Positions 1 to 9,336 of a stretch of 64,000 bases of DNA are shown here, one piece after another. Source of the DNA: Streptomyces sp. NBC_00078 (GTDB lineage: Bacteria; Actinomycetota; Actinomycetes; Streptomycetales; Streptomycetaceae); contig NZ_JAPELX010000001.1 of assembly GCF_026343335.1 (NCBI RefSeq), positions 3,472,001 to 3,536,000 on the forward strand. The letters run 5' to 3'. The first letter of the stretch is position 1, and each line of letters begins with the position of its first letter. A program made the translations under genes and the position numbers. The notes under the pieces were generated by a model. That model saw nothing but the letters and a program-made list of their open reading frames with translations, ran no database searches and was not told the DNA's origin.

Positions 1-460
<460 letters not shown>

Positions 461-508
461 CTACCGGCCTTTCTGTACAGGATGACCAACCCCACCGAGG
501 AGGCTGAC

Positions 509-1003
509 GTGGCGATCGACCAGTTGGACGGCAGGATCATCGTGCTGCTGGCACGGGAGCCGCGGATCGGGGTGCTGGAGATGTCGCGGCGGCTCGGGGT
601 GGCCCGCGGGACGGTGCAGGCGCGGCTGGACCGGCTTCAGTCGAATGGCGTCATCCGCGGATTCGGCCCGCAGGTGGACCCGGCCGCCCTCGGATACCCC
701 GTCACCGCCTTCGCCACCCTCCAGATCCGGCAGGGCCAAGGGCCCGACGTACGGGCGCACTTGGCGACCGTCCCCGAGGTGCTGGAGCTGCACACCACCA
801 CCGGCAGCGGGGACATGCTGTGCCGGCTGGTGGCCCGCTCCAACGCCGATCTCCAGCGGGTCATCGACCGGGTTGTCGGTTTTGATGGCATTGTCCGGGC
901 CGCCACCGCGATCGTGATGGAGAACCCCGTTCCGCTGCGGATCATCCCGCTGGTGGAGCAGGCGGCCAGGGCCAGTCCGGAGGATCGGGCCTCAGGAGAG
1001 TGA
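509..1003 (+). CDS. Lrp/AsnC-family transcriptional regulator
   Basis: Small DNA-binding regulator, 164 residues from GTG 509. The N-terminal helix-turn-helix runs from about DQLDGRIIVLL through RRLGVARGTVQARLDRL, followed by a beta strand GVIRGFG and a RAM/effector domain with the GSGDMLCRLVARS motif. The start at 509 is chosen because GAGGAGG lies about 5 bases before it; ATG 482 in the same frame would add nine residues but has no such site. It is divergent from hppD, so it probably responds to an aromatic amino acid or ketoacid and controls hppD; that is inference from position only. Confidence 0.87.
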   Translation: MAIDQLDGRIIVLLAREPRIGVLEMSRRLGVARGTVQARLDRLQSNGVIRGFGPQVDPAALGYPVTAFATLQIRQGQGPDVRAHLATVPEVLELHTTTGSGDMLCRLVARSNADLQRVIDRVVGFDGIVRAATAIVMENPVPLRIIPLVEQAARASPEDRASGE

Positions 1004-1089
1004 CGGTGCCTCATGAGTGTGGGCGAGCGAAGCCTGATGCGTGCGGCCGCACCGCGCAGTGGGGCGGCCGGCCCCGGGGGTGAGCGCGG

Positions 1090-1737
1090 GTGAACTTCTG
1101 GGAGTACCTGAGCAGCCGCCACCAGCAGCTGCTCACGGACGCCTACCAGCACGCGAGCGTCGTGTTCCAGTGCATGGTCGTGGCGACCGCGGTCGGCGTG
1201 GTGATCGGGATCGCCGCCTACGGCAGCGAGTGGGCCGGAAGTCTCGCGACCACGACCACCTCGACCATCCTGACCGTTCCCTCGCTCGCCATGATCGGTC
1301 TGCTCATCCCGATCGTGGGCCTGGGCGTACCGCCCACGGTGATCGCGCTGACGCTGTACGGGCTGCTCCCGATCGTGCGGAACTCGATCGTCGGGCTGCG
1401 CGGGGTCGATCCCTCGCTGGTCGACGCGGCGACGGGCATCGGCATGTCCCGGCTGATGCGGCTGGTACGGATCGAACTGCCGCTGGCCTGGCCGCCGATC
1501 CTGACCGGGATCCGCGTCTCGACCCAGATGCTGATGGGCATCGCCGCGATCGCCGCCTACGCCTCCGGGCCGGGCCTCGGCAACGAGATCTTCCGTGGCA
1601 TCGGCTCGCTGGGCAGCAAGAACGCTCTCAACCAGGTCCTCGCGGGCACACTGGGGATCATCGTGCTGGCGCTGCTGTTCGACGCCGCGTACGTCCTGAT
1701 CGGACGGCTGACCATTCCGAGGGGGATCCGTGCCTGA
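1090..1737 (+). CDS. OpuC/ProW-type osmoprotectant ABC transporter permease
   Basis: Membrane subunit of a glycine betaine/choline/proline-type ABC importer, 215 residues, about the usual length. It shows several hydrophobic helices and the cytoplasmic EAA-like loop VDAATGIGMSRLMRLVRIEL that docks on the ATPase. First gene of a four-gene operon (permease, ATPase, permease, binding lipoprotein). It begins at GTG 1090 and its stop overlaps the GTG of the ATPase by 8 bases, indicating translational coupling. Substrate is inferred from family resemblance; betaine, choline or another quaternary amine is possible. Confidence 0.88.
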   Translation: MNFWEYLSSRHQQLLTDAYQHASVVFQCMVVATAVGVVIGIAAYGSEWAGSLATTTTSTILTVPSLAMIGLLIPIVGLGVPPTVIALTLYGLLPIVRNSIVGLRGVDPSLVDAATGIGMSRLMRLVRIELPLAWPPILTGIRVSTQMLMGIAAIAAYASGPGLGNEIFRGIGSLGSKNALNQVLAGTLGIIVLALLFDAAYVLIGRLTIPRGIRA

Positions 1738-3052
1738 GGCTTCCACCACCGGGGCTCCCACCGGAGCGACCGCGGGCCCGGCCACCGGCGCGACCACGGG
1801 AGCGACCACCGGAGCCGCCACCGGCGCGACCACCGGCGCGACCATCGAGCTGGACAACCTCTCCAAGCGCTATCCCGGCAGCCCCTCCCCTGCCGTCGAC
1901 AACGTCAGCATGGAGATCAAGGCCGGCGAGATCGTCATCCTCGTCGGCCCGTCCGGCTGCGGGAAGTCCACGACGCTCAAGATGATCAACCGGCTGATCG
2001 AACCGACCGGTGGCCGCATCCGCATCGGCGGTGAGGACGTCACCGACATGGACCCTGTGAAGCTGCGCCGGAAGGTCGGGTACGCGATCCAGTCCGCCGG
2101 TCTCTTCCCGCACATGACGGTCGGGCAGAACATCGCCCTCGTACCGAAGATGGTCGGCTGGCCGAAGGCCCGCATCAAGGCACGGGTCGAGGAGCTGCTC
2201 GACCTCGTCGGGCTCGACCCGGGTGAGTTCCGCGGCCGCTATCCGCGCCAGTTGTCCGGCGGTCAGCAGCAACGTGTGGGCGTGGCACGGGCGTTGGCCG
2301 CCGACCCGCCCGTCCTGCTGATGGACGAGCCGTTCGGCGCGGTCGACCCGATCACCCGCGACCACCTCCAGGACGAGCTGATCAGGCTGCAGCGCGAGCT
2401 GCACAAGACGATCGTGTTCGTCACGCACGACTTCGACGAGGCGATCAAGCTCGGCGACCGCATCGCCGTCCTGCGTGAACGCTCGCACATCGCGCAGTTC
2501 GACACCCCGGAGGCGATCCTCACCAATCCGGCCGACGACTTCGTGTCCGGGTTCGTGGGCGCGGGGGCCGCCCTGAAGCGGCTGAACCTGACCCGCGTAC
2601 GGGACGTCGAGATCACCGACTATCCGACCGTCACCCTCGACGACCCGCTCCAGGAGATCTTCAACCGGCTCCGGGGCAGCGGCACGAACGAGATCCTGCT
2701 GCTCGACAAACGCGGACGGCCCTACAAGTGGCTCAGGCGCGGCGACCTCATGCGCGCCCGGGGCTCCCTCGCCCGGGCAGGCACGCTGGTGCACGACACG
2801 GTGACCAGGGACGCGACGCTGCGGGACGCGCTGGAGGCCGTGCTGACGGACAACGCGGGCCGGGTGGCGGTCACCGGGCGGCGCGGTGAGTACGAGGGCG
2901 TCGTCGACATGGAGATCCTCATCAACTCCGTGCACGAGCTGCTGGAGGCCGACCGGCTCGAAGCGATGGAGCACCGGCACGAACTGGAGGAGCTGCGGGC
3001 CGCCCAGACGCACGCCGAGCAGGAGGGCCCCGGAGGAGGGCCGAAGGCGTGA
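1730..3052 (+). CDS. OpuCA/ProV-type ABC ATPase with CBS domains and a Thr-Gly-Ala repeat N-terminus
   Basis: Energy-coupling subunit of the osmoprotectant importer, 440 residues. Walker A GPSGCGKST is near residue 73, the signature LSGGQQQR near 174, Walker B LLMDEPFGAVD near 196 and the switch His in FVTHDFDEA. The C-terminal third carries tandem CBS domains, known in this family to sense ionic strength or cyclic dinucleotides. Residues about 5-38 are an unusual low-complexity run of TGAT/TGAA units encoded by period-12 DNA (1743-1843); the true ABC domain starts at IELDNLSKRYPG. Its stop overlaps the next gene's GTG by 4 bases. Confidence 0.93.
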   Translation: MPEASTTGAPTGATAGPATGATTGATTGAATGATTGATIELDNLSKRYPGSPSPAVDNVSMEIKAGEIVILVGPSGCGKSTTLKMINRLIEPTGGRIRIGGEDVTDMDPVKLRRKVGYAIQSAGLFPHMTVGQNIALVPKMVGWPKARIKARVEELLDLVGLDPGEFRGRYPRQLSGGQQQRVGVARALAADPPVLLMDEPFGAVDPITRDHLQDELIRLQRELHKTIVFVTHDFDEAIKLGDRIAVLRERSHIAQFDTPEAILTNPADDFVSGFVGAGAALKRLNLTRVRDVEITDYPTVTLDDPLQEIFNRLRGSGTNEILLLDKRGRPYKWLRRGDLMRARGSLARAGTLVHDTVTRDATLRDALEAVLTDNAGRVAVTGRRGEYEGVVDMEILINSVHELLEADRLEAMEHRHELEELRAAQTHAEQEGPGGGPKA

Positions 3053-3888
3053 CCGCCCCCGAGCTGGAGGAACAGGAGGAGCTGGAGGAGGGCCTGCCGG
3101 AGGGCACGGCGGAGGGCACCGCGCCGCCGCCCCCGCCGAGTCCGCCGAGGTCGCGCCTGACCTGGCAGAAGCTGACGGTCCTGCCCGCAGTGCTCGTCGC
3201 CGTCCTGCTCGCGACCTGGCTGTGGTTCCAGCAGGCCGACCTGGACCCGATCTCCGAGAACGCCCTGTCGAACGGCCAGGTCTCCAAGGCCCTGTGGCAG
3301 CAGATCGAACTGACCGCGATCTCCACCTTCTTCGTACTGATCATCGCGATCCCGCTGGGCATCCTGCTCACCCGCAAGGCGTTCAGGAAAGGCACCCCGG
3401 TGGCGATGGCCTTCGCCAACATGGGCCAGGCGACCCCGGCGATCGGCCTTCTCGCGCTGCTGGTGATCTGGCTCGGCACCGGCATGAAGGCCGCCCTGAT
3501 CGGCATCACCATCTACGCCATCCTGCCGGTGCTGTCGAACACCATCGCGGGCCTGAAGGCCAACGACCCGACACTGCTGGAGGCTGCCCGCGGGATCGGG
3601 ATGTCCCCGCTGGGAGTGCTGTCCAGGGTCGAACTCCCGCTGGCCGTCCCGCTGATCCTGGCGGGCGTCCGCACGGCGCTGGTCCTGAACGTCGGCACGG
3701 CGACCCTGGCGACCTTCGGCGGGGGCGGCGGGCTCGGTGTGCTGATCCAGACCGGCATCACCACCCAGCGGATGCCGGTGCTGATGCTGGGCTCGATCCT
3801 CACCGTCGCACTGGCCCTGCTCGTCGACTGGCTGGCCTCGCTCGCCGAACTCCTGCTCAGACCACGTGGGTTGGAGGTGGGGACATGA
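3049..3888 (+). CDS. OpuC-type osmoprotectant ABC transporter permease (second)
   Basis: Second membrane subunit, 279 residues. An acidic, proline-rich cytoplasmic N-terminus (about 45 residues, with LEEQEELEEG and PPPPPSPP) precedes a hydrophobic permease domain with the loop LEAARGIGMSPLGVLSRVEL. It resembles the first permease, as in OpuC systems where OpuCB and OpuCD pair. It starts with GTG 3049 overlapping the ATPase stop (GTGA), and its own stop TGA overlaps ATG 3885 of the binding protein by 4 bases, so all four genes are probably one transcript. Confidence 0.9.
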   Translation: MTAPELEEQEELEEGLPEGTAEGTAPPPPPSPPRSRLTWQKLTVLPAVLVAVLLATWLWFQQADLDPISENALSNGQVSKALWQQIELTAISTFFVLIIAIPLGILLTRKAFRKGTPVAMAFANMGQATPAIGLLALLVIWLGTGMKAALIGITIYAILPVLSNTIAGLKANDPTLLEAARGIGMSPLGVLSRVELPLAVPLILAGVRTALVLNVGTATLATFGGGGGLGVLIQTGITTQRMPVLMLGSILTVALALLVDWLASLAELLLRPRGLEVGT

Positions 3889-4844
3889 GACGGCGTACGG
3901 GTCTGCTGCTGGCCTCGGCCGTGGTGGCCGCGTCCGGTTGCGGTCTGCAGAGCGGCTCCCCCATGGTCGACGACGTTCAGCCCGGCTCGGCCGGGAAGGG
4001 CGAGCCCCTCAAGGGCGCCCATCTGACCGTCACCTCGAAGGAGTTCACCGAGCAGCTCGTCCTCGGCGCGATGATGGGCATCGCCTTCCAGGCAGCCGGC
4101 GCCGATGTCCTCGACCGCACCGGCATCCAGGGCTCGATCGGCGCCCGCGAGGCGGTCAAGAGCGGCGACGCGGACGGCATGTACGAGTACACGGGCACCG
4201 CCTGGATCACCTACCTGGGCAACAGCAAGCCGATCCCCGACCCGGAGAAACAGTGGCGGGCGGTGCGCGACGCCGACCTGAAGAACGGCCTGACCTGGCT
4301 GCCGCCCTCGGAGCTCAACAACACCTATGCCCTGGCCATGAACCAGGCCAACTTCAGGAAGTACGGGACGAAGACGCTGTCCGACGTGGTCGCGCTGTCG
4401 AAGAAGGACCCCGGCGCCGTGACCCTCTGCGTGGAGAGCGAGTTCGCCAACCGTGCGGACGGACTGCCGGGCATGGAGAAGGCGTACGGGATGAGCGTGC
4501 CCGCGAAGAACGTCACCCAGATGGACACCGGGATCATCTACACCCAGGTGAAGAAGGGCAGTTGCACCTACGGCGAGGTGTTCACCACCGACGGCCGCAT
4601 CAAGTCCATGAACCTGGCCGTGATGAAGGACGACAAGAAGTTCTTCCCCAACTACAACGCGGCCCCCGAGATCAACACCAAGACCCTGAAGAAGTGGCCG
4701 GCGATCGCGGAGGTCCTCGCCCCGGTCACGAAGAAGCTGAACAACACGGTGGCCCAGACGCTGAACGCGAAGGTCGACGTGGACGGGGAGGATCCCCACC
4801 AGGTGGCGCTGGACTGGATGAAGCAGGAGGGGCTGGTCAAGTAG
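3885..4844 (+). CDS. Osmoprotectant ABC transporter substrate-binding lipoprotein
   Basis: Extracytoplasmic binding protein (OpuAC/ProX-like), 319 residues. A lipoprotein signal ends in the lipobox ASGC with Cys19 as lipidation site. The mature part starts after a flexible linker with LTVTSKEFTEQLVLGAMM, the family opening, and contains the GMYEYTGTAWITYLG segment and a TGIIYTQVKKG region typical of quaternary-amine binding proteins. ATG 3885 lies within the preceding stop (ATGA overlap), so it closes the importer operon. Confidence 0.92.
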   Translation: MRRRTGLLLASAVVAASGCGLQSGSPMVDDVQPGSAGKGEPLKGAHLTVTSKEFTEQLVLGAMMGIAFQAAGADVLDRTGIQGSIGAREAVKSGDADGMYEYTGTAWITYLGNSKPIPDPEKQWRAVRDADLKNGLTWLPPSELNNTYALAMNQANFRKYGTKTLSDVVALSKKDPGAVTLCVESEFANRADGLPGMEKAYGMSVPAKNVTQMDTGIIYTQVKKGSCTYGEVFTTDGRIKSMNLAVMKDDKKFFPNYNAAPEINTKTLKKWPAIAEVLAPVTKKLNNTVAQTLNAKVDVDGEDPHQVALDWMKQEGLVK

Positions 4845-5021
4845 GTCGAGACCCACCTCGCCCTGCACCACACCCGCGCCGCCGGACTCCGCGCCGAAGC
4901 CGCCGAACACCGCCTCGCCACCCTCGCCAAGCGCCCCCGCGACCTGCGCGCCCGCCTCGGCTGGACCCTCGTGGAGGTCGGTCTGCGGCTTGCCGCCGCT
5001 CCCGGGCCGGCGATCGCCTAA
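4845..5021 (+). pseudogene. Start-less 58-codon reading frame, coding-like remnant
   Basis: Directly after the TAG of the binding lipoprotein, in the same frame, 58 codons stay open to TAA 5019. They read VETHLALHHTRAAGLRAE and later LGWTLVEVGLRLAAA. G/C at third positions is strong, as in real Streptomyces genes, but no ATG, GTG or TTG precedes most of it; the first codon after the stop is GTC where ATG or GTG would be expected. From memory it resembles a short uncharacterised Streptomyces protein beginning METxLxLHHTR. It may be a relic with a mutated start, or a protein using a non-standard start. Confidence 0.45.
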
Positions 5022-5809
5022 CAGCTCGGTACGGAACTCTTCCCCGACTCCAGCGCCACCAGCGAGTTCACCGCACCCTTCAGCGTGGTCACCGGAATCA
5101 GCCGCAGCCCCTTCGGCAGCTCGGACTTGGCGTCGGAGCACTCGGCCTTCGGCACCAGGAAGACGGTGGCGCCGTCCCGGCGCGCGGCCTGCGTCTTCAG
5201 CGCCACGCCGCCCACGGCACCCACCGTGCCGTCGTCGTCGATCGTCCCCGTACCGGCGATGGTGCGGCCGCCGGTGAGGTCGCCGCCGCTGCCGTTCCCT
5301 TCCAGCTTGTCGATGATGCCGAGGGTGAACAGCAGGCCGGCGCTGGGGCCGCCGACGTCGGCGAGCTTCAGCGTGACCTTGACCTTCTCGTCGCTGAGGT
5401 GCAGGTAGTCCAGCGCGGCCTGGGTCGCCGCGTCCTGCGACTCCTTCATCTGCGCGCTGTTGTGCTGCTCGATCTCCTTGGTGGACTCACCACTCGGGTA
5501 GACCGAGTCGCGCGGCATCACGGCCCGGTCCGTGGCGAACCAGGCACTGAGCACATCGCTCAGCGCCACACGCGTGTCCGGGTTGGTCGCCTCGATCGTC
5601 GTCATCCGCAGCTGCCCGCGGGTATCCCGGGTCTTCGCCCCCGAGATCGTGATCACGGCGGCACCCTGGTTGTCCCCGAGCACGTTCGCCGTCATCCCGG
5701 GCTGCGCCAGCGAGAACGGCAGCGGCGCGAAGGCCGCGGTGGCGACCAGCGCCACGACGGGCAGGGCGCATACGGCGAGGGCCTGGGGGCGTGTGAGACG
5801 AGAGAGCAC
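5018..5809 (-). CDS. Membrane-anchored S16 (Lon-domain) serine protease, YlbL-like
   Basis: 263 residues. An N-terminal hydrophobic segment (about residues 10-30) is a signal anchor placing the enzyme outside. The C-terminal half is a Lon proteolytic domain with the Ser-Lys dyad: Ser156 in DVGGPSAGLL and Lys205 in VGGVALKTQAAR. Known YlbL-family members often carry a PDZ domain between anchor and protease; the middle here (about 35-140) is not clearly one. The ATPase of true Lon is absent, so it likely acts on extracytoplasmic targets. The 3' end overlaps the small remnant on the other strand by 4 bases. Confidence 0.85.
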   Translation of the reverse strand: MLSRLTRPQALAVCALPVVALVATAAFAPLPFSLAQPGMTANVLGDNQGAAVITISGAKTRDTRGQLRMTTIEATNPDTRVALSDVLSAWFATDRAVMPRDSVYPSGESTKEIEQHNSAQMKESQDAATQAALDYLHLSDEKVKVTLKLADVGGPSAGLLFTLGIIDKLEGNGSGGDLTGGRTIAGTGTIDDDGTVGAVGGVALKTQAARRDGATVFLVPKAECSDAKSELPKGLRLIPVTTLKGAVNSLVALESGKSSVPSC

Positions 5810-5813
5810 GGGA

Positions 5814-6022
5814 TCAATCTAACGTGGCGGTGACTTCCGGCCAGGTGCCGGTCAGCTCACAGTCAAGTCTCGCCGCTCCCTCGTGAACCGCCCGCAGTAC
5901 GTCCGGGAGCGGTGCGATGCCGATTCCCGGGGCGGTGGTCGGGACAGGCAGGTGGCCGTCCCGCAGGACGAAGGGCTCGGCGCCGCCCTCGGCAAAGCAG
6001 CGGGCGGAGGCCGAGGTATCTC
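5814..6022 (-). pseudogene. C-terminal fragment of an enolase-superfamily (MR/MLE-like) enzyme
   Basis: About 68 codons in one frame end at TGA 5814. The peptide contains EPFVLRDGHLPVPTTAPGIG and PLPDVLRAV, which match the final strand and tail of muconate cycloisomerase/o-succinylbenzoate-synthase-type proteins (usually ...DGxLPVPxGPGLGV...). Nothing upstream in this frame looks like the rest of the enzyme. Instead the sequence runs into a common Streptomyces intergenic repeat (6108-6156) and a 9-bp tandem repeat (6174-6218). I read it as the surviving end of a deleted gene; the family call rests on motif memory. Confidence 0.45.
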
Positions 6023-6107
6023 CCGGAAGGGCGAAGCCACCCCCTGAGCCACACCTCGCAGTCCCACGGAGACCTGCACCCCGCAGAACCGGCTGTCGGG
6101 ACCCGCG

Positions 6108-6156
6108 TCCCATAGGGGCGCGGGGAACTGCGCGACCAGCCACAGAAGACCCGCAG
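6108..6156. repeat. Dispersed Streptomyces intergenic repeat
   Basis: The stretch with ATAGGGGCGCGGGGAACTGC followed by GCGACCAGCCAC and CCCGCAGCCG is recognised from memory as a motif scattered in many Streptomyces intergenic regions. Function is unknown; it may be a REP-like or transcribed element. Here it separates the decayed enzyme fragment from the IclR gene. Confidence 0.55.
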
Positions 6157-6173
6157 CCGCCCAACCGCCCCAT

Positions 6174-6218
6174 CGGCCCCGTCCGCCCCGTCCGCCCCGT
6201 CCACCTTGTCCGCCCAAC
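6174..6218. repeat. 9-bp tandem repeat (CCGCCCCGT units)
   Basis: Five consecutive 9-base units, two of them identical CCGCCCCGT and three diverged (CGGCCCCGT, CCACCTTGT, CCGCCCAAC). They lie between the enolase-type gene remnant and the end of the IclR gene. The period is a multiple of three, as in the repeats at 9496, 19182 and 29583. Confidence 0.85.
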
Positions 6219-6229
6219 CCAGCGGAGCG

Positions 6230-6871
6230 CTACCGAAGGGCCTCGGCCACCTCCCGCGCCGCGTCGACCACGCGCGGACCCACTCGCTCGGGCACCGCAT
6301 CGGCCAGCATCACGACTCCGACGCTGCCCTCGACGCCCGTGACCCCGAGAAGCGGCGCCGCGGCTCCACTCGCCCCGGCCTCCAGCTCCCCATGGGTCAA
6401 GGTGTATCCGGGCTCCGCCACCGGCCTCGCCCGTGCGGCGAGGATCGCCCTGCCCGCGGCGCCCCGGTCCAGCGGATGCCGGAACCCGGCCCGGTACGCC
6501 ACGTGATAATCCGTCCAGGTCGGCTCGACGACGGCCACGGCCAACGCGTCCGCCCCGTCCACGAGGGTGAGATGTGCGGTCGCGCCTATGTCCTCGGCCA
6601 GCGACCGGAGCGCCGGCAACGCGGCCTCCCGCACCAGCGGATGCACCTGGCGGCCCAGTCGTAGCACTCCGAGCCCGACCCGGGCACGGCCGCCCAGGTC
6701 CCGGCGCACGAGCGCATGTTGTTCCAGGGTGGCCAGCAACCGGTACACCACGGTCCGGTTCACACCCAGTCGGTTGGAAAGCTCGGTGACGGTCAGCCCG
6801 TGGTCCGTATCGGCCAGCAGCTTGAGGACACGCAGTCCCCGGTCGAGCGTCTGAGAGGTCTCCGCGGTCAC
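6230..6871 (-). CDS. IclR-family transcriptional regulator
   Basis: 213 residues from GTG 6871. The N-terminal winged helix-turn-helix shows the signature QTLDRGLRVLKLLAD, then LTVTELSNRLGVNRTVVYRL. The C-terminal effector domain covers about residues 75-213 with ALAVAVVEPTWTDYHVAY. The start is chosen because TTGGAGGAG sits about 8-10 bases upstream, while GTG 6880 would be too close to it. The usual IclR effector-domain tail is slightly short. No adjacent intact target gene is obvious; the decayed enzyme gene just downstream could have been its partner. Confidence 0.85.
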   Translation of the reverse strand: MTAETSQTLDRGLRVLKLLADTDHGLTVTELSNRLGVNRTVVYRLLATLEQHALVRRDLGGRARVGLGVLRLGRQVHPLVREAALPALRSLAEDIGATAHLTLVDGADALAVAVVEPTWTDYHVAYRAGFRHPLDRGAAGRAILAARARPVAEPGYTLTHGELEAGASGAAAPLLGVTGVEGSVGVVMLADAVPERVGPRVVDAAREVAEALR

Positions 6872-7234
6872 GACGCCCACTCCTCCAAGTGGTGAGGTCG
6901 GCGGCCTCCGCGCGACGGTGCGACACCGAGTCCCGTCGGTGACGCGCAACAGAGGCCACCGATTGGCCGGCGGCCCGGCCTGTACCGAGCCGCGTCGCTT
7001 CACGGCTGCGCTCCGCGGCGGCTCTGCCACGGGGCGTATGCGTAGCGGGACAGTAGCGAAGCGGGTTCGCTCAGCGGAAGGCTCCGTCCAGAATCCGGGC
7101 ACCTGAAGGGAGGGACTACCTCCGTTTGCCCTGATTCGTACGGCGCACAGCGCGGACCGTGCACCACATCCGCACCTGCACTCGCACCCGGCGGACACGC
7201 ATGGCGGCCGCCTGACGGACAACGGTACCGGGCG
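6872..7234. other. Gene-free interval
   Basis: 363 bases between the start of the IclR gene and the end of the helicase gene, both on the minus strand. I see no convincing coding frame, hairpin or repeat. It should contain the IclR promoter. Confidence 0.5.
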
Positions 7235-9022
7235 TCACCGCATGCGCGTGGCCCACTCCTGCACCTTGGCGATCCGCTGCCGCAGCTGTCCCGCCGTGGC
7301 CTCGGCGCTGGGCGGGCCGCCGCACACGCGCCGCAGCTCGGTGTGGATGACCCCGTGCGGCTTGCCGCTCTGGTGGGTGTACGCCCCGACCATCGTGTTG
7401 AGCTGCTTGCGGAGCTCCATCATCTCCTTGTGCGAGACGACCGGCCGCCGCTCGGCGGGCAGCTCCAGCAGGTCGGCCTCCGCGTCCGGCTTCTTGCGGC
7501 TGTGCGCGATCTGCCGGGCCTGCCGCTTCTGAAGGAGGAGCTGCACCTGATCCGGCTCCAGGAGGCCCGGAATCCCGAGGTAGTCCTGCTCCTCCTCGCT
7601 TCCCGGGTGGGCCTGCATACCGAACTCGGCGCCGTCGTAGAGCACCCGGTCGAAGACGGCCTCGGACTCCAGGGCCTCGAAGGAGAACTGTTCCTGCTCG
7701 CCGGTGTCCTCGTCCTGCTCCTTGTTCGCCTCCTCCATCTCCTTCTCGGATTCGGCGTACGGGTCCTCCTCGCCCTCCTTCTTCGGCTTGTCGAGGGCGT
7801 GGTCGCGCTCGACCTCCATCTCGTTCGCGAAGGTGAGGAGGTCGGGGACGGTGGGGAGGAAGACGGAGGCGGTCTCGCCGCGCCGCCGGGACCGCACGAA
7901 GCGGCCGACGGCCTGGGCGAAGAAGAGGGGGGTGGAGATGGTCGTGGCGTACACACCCACGGCCAGCCGCGGGACGTCGACTCCCTCGGACACCATCCGC
8001 ACCGCGACCATCCACCGGTCGTTGCTGCCGCTGAACTCGTCGATCCGGCTGGAGGCGCCGGCGTCGTCGGAGAGGACGAGGGTCGCCTTGCTGCCGGTGA
8101 TCTCGCGGATGAGCTTGGCGTACGCGCGGGCGGAGTCCTGGTCGGAGGCGATGACGAGGGCGCCCGCGTCCGGGATGGCCTTCCTGACCTCGGTCAGCCG
8201 CTGGTCGGCGGCGCGCAGGACGCTGGGCATCCACTCGCCGCGCGGGTCGAGGGCGGTGCGCCAGGCCTGGCTGATCGCGTCCTTGGTCATCGGCTCGCCG
8301 AGCCGCGCGGCGATCTCGTCGCCCGCCTTGGTCCGCCAGCGCATGTTGCCGCTGTAGGAGAGGAAGATGACAGGCCGGACGACGCCGTCCGACAGCGCGC
8401 TGCCGTACCCGTAGGTGTAGTCGGCGGAGGACCGCCGGATCCCGTCGTTGCCCTCCTCGTACGTCACGAAGGGGATGGGGTTGGTGTCGGACCGGAAGGG
8501 CGTACCGGTGAGCGCGAGCCTGCGCGTGGCCGGCTCGAAGGCTTCGAGGCAGGCCTCGCCCCACGACTTGCTGTCACCGGCGTGATGGATCTCGTCGAGG
8601 ATCACGAGGGTCTTGCGCTGCTCCACGCGGTTGCGGTGCAGCATGGGCCGCACGCCGACACCCGCGTACGTCACCGCGACGCCCTGGTAGTCACGGCCGA
8701 GCGGACCCGCGCTGTACTCGGGGTCCAGCTTGATCCCGATCCGGGCGGCCGCCTCGGCCCACTGCTTCTTCAGGTGCTCGGTCGGGGCGACGACGGTCAC
8801 CTGCTGCACGACATGGTGGTGCAGCAGCCAGGAGGCGAGGGTGAGCGCGAAGGTCGTCTTGCCGGCGCCCGGGGTGGCCACGGCGAGGAAGTCGCGCGGC
8901 TGCTCCTGGACATATCTCTCCATCGCCCCCTGCTGCCAGGCACGCAGCTTGCCGGCGGTGCCCCAGGGGGCCCGGCCGGGGAAGGCGGGAGAGAGGTGGT
9001 GGGAGGCGGCGGTGGTAGTCAC
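7235..9022 (-). CDS. DEAD/DEAH-type superfamily II helicase
   Basis: 595 residues, cytoplasmic nucleic-acid-dependent ATPase of the type-III restriction subunit/UvrB-like helicase group. Walker A ATPGAGKTTF is near residue 50, motif II is DEIHH (a DEAH variant), motif III TGTPFRSD, and motif VI QAVGRFVRSRRRGE with the arginine finger. The C-terminal part (from about 420) has an acidic Glu-rich linker (KPKKEGEEDPYAESEKEMEE) and a Lys/Arg-rich tail. No methylase or nuclease partner is adjacent, so it is probably a solitary repair or RNA/DNA-remodelling helicase rather than a restriction subunit. Start is GTG 9022. Confidence 0.88.
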   Translation of the reverse strand: MTTTAASHHLSPAFPGRAPWGTAGKLRAWQQGAMERYVQEQPRDFLAVATPGAGKTTFALTLASWLLHHHVVQQVTVVAPTEHLKKQWAEAAARIGIKLDPEYSAGPLGRDYQGVAVTYAGVGVRPMLHRNRVEQRKTLVILDEIHHAGDSKSWGEACLEAFEPATRRLALTGTPFRSDTNPIPFVTYEEGNDGIRRSSADYTYGYGSALSDGVVRPVIFLSYSGNMRWRTKAGDEIAARLGEPMTKDAISQAWRTALDPRGEWMPSVLRAADQRLTEVRKAIPDAGALVIASDQDSARAYAKLIREITGSKATLVLSDDAGASSRIDEFSGSNDRWMVAVRMVSEGVDVPRLAVGVYATTISTPLFFAQAVGRFVRSRRRGETASVFLPTVPDLLTFANEMEVERDHALDKPKKEGEEDPYAESEKEMEEANKEQDEDTGEQEQFSFEALESEAVFDRVLYDGAEFGMQAHPGSEEEQDYLGIPGLLEPDQVQLLLQKRQARQIAHSRKKPDAEADLLELPAERRPVVSHKEMMELRKQLNTMVGAYTHQSGKPHGVIHTELRRVCGGPPSAEATAGQLRQRIAKVQEWATRMR

Positions 9023-9336
9023 GATCTCCGTGGGGTGGTCGGGCGGCCTGGGTATGACAACCGGGCCACCCTACCGGCGGCCCGCGGCTGTCAACGCGCG
9101 GACAAGGCCGGGTCACCCCGGGGTGCGACTCACCTCACATCACCTCTCGTCACCGCACGTCACCTCGCGGTACCGGAGCAGGGACGCCGGGCGCCGACGC
9201 GAAGCCGGCCCTCCCCTTTCATGAACGGCGTATGGCAGTCCCGTTGCAGCCCCTCTGGTTTCCTTGAGCGCCCCTTCGCCCCGCCGTACGGTCGTCTCAC
9301 CGAGTTCGGAACGGAGCCCAGCGCTCCGACCGACCC
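9023..9336. other. Gene-free interval before tRNA-Cys
   Basis: 314 bases between the helicase start and the tRNA. It holds loose CACCTCACATCACCTC-like direct repeats around 9129-9172. No coding frame is convincing. Confidence 0.4.

Noticed and set aside
5852..6300. Minus-strand frames with Gly/Arg or Asp-Gly-Ala repeats
   Set aside because: They arise from the 9-bp repeat and the dispersed intergenic element, with no start context.
7235..9022. Restriction-modification system
   Set aside because: The helicase resembles type-III/I R subunits but no methylase, specificity or nuclease gene adjoins it.
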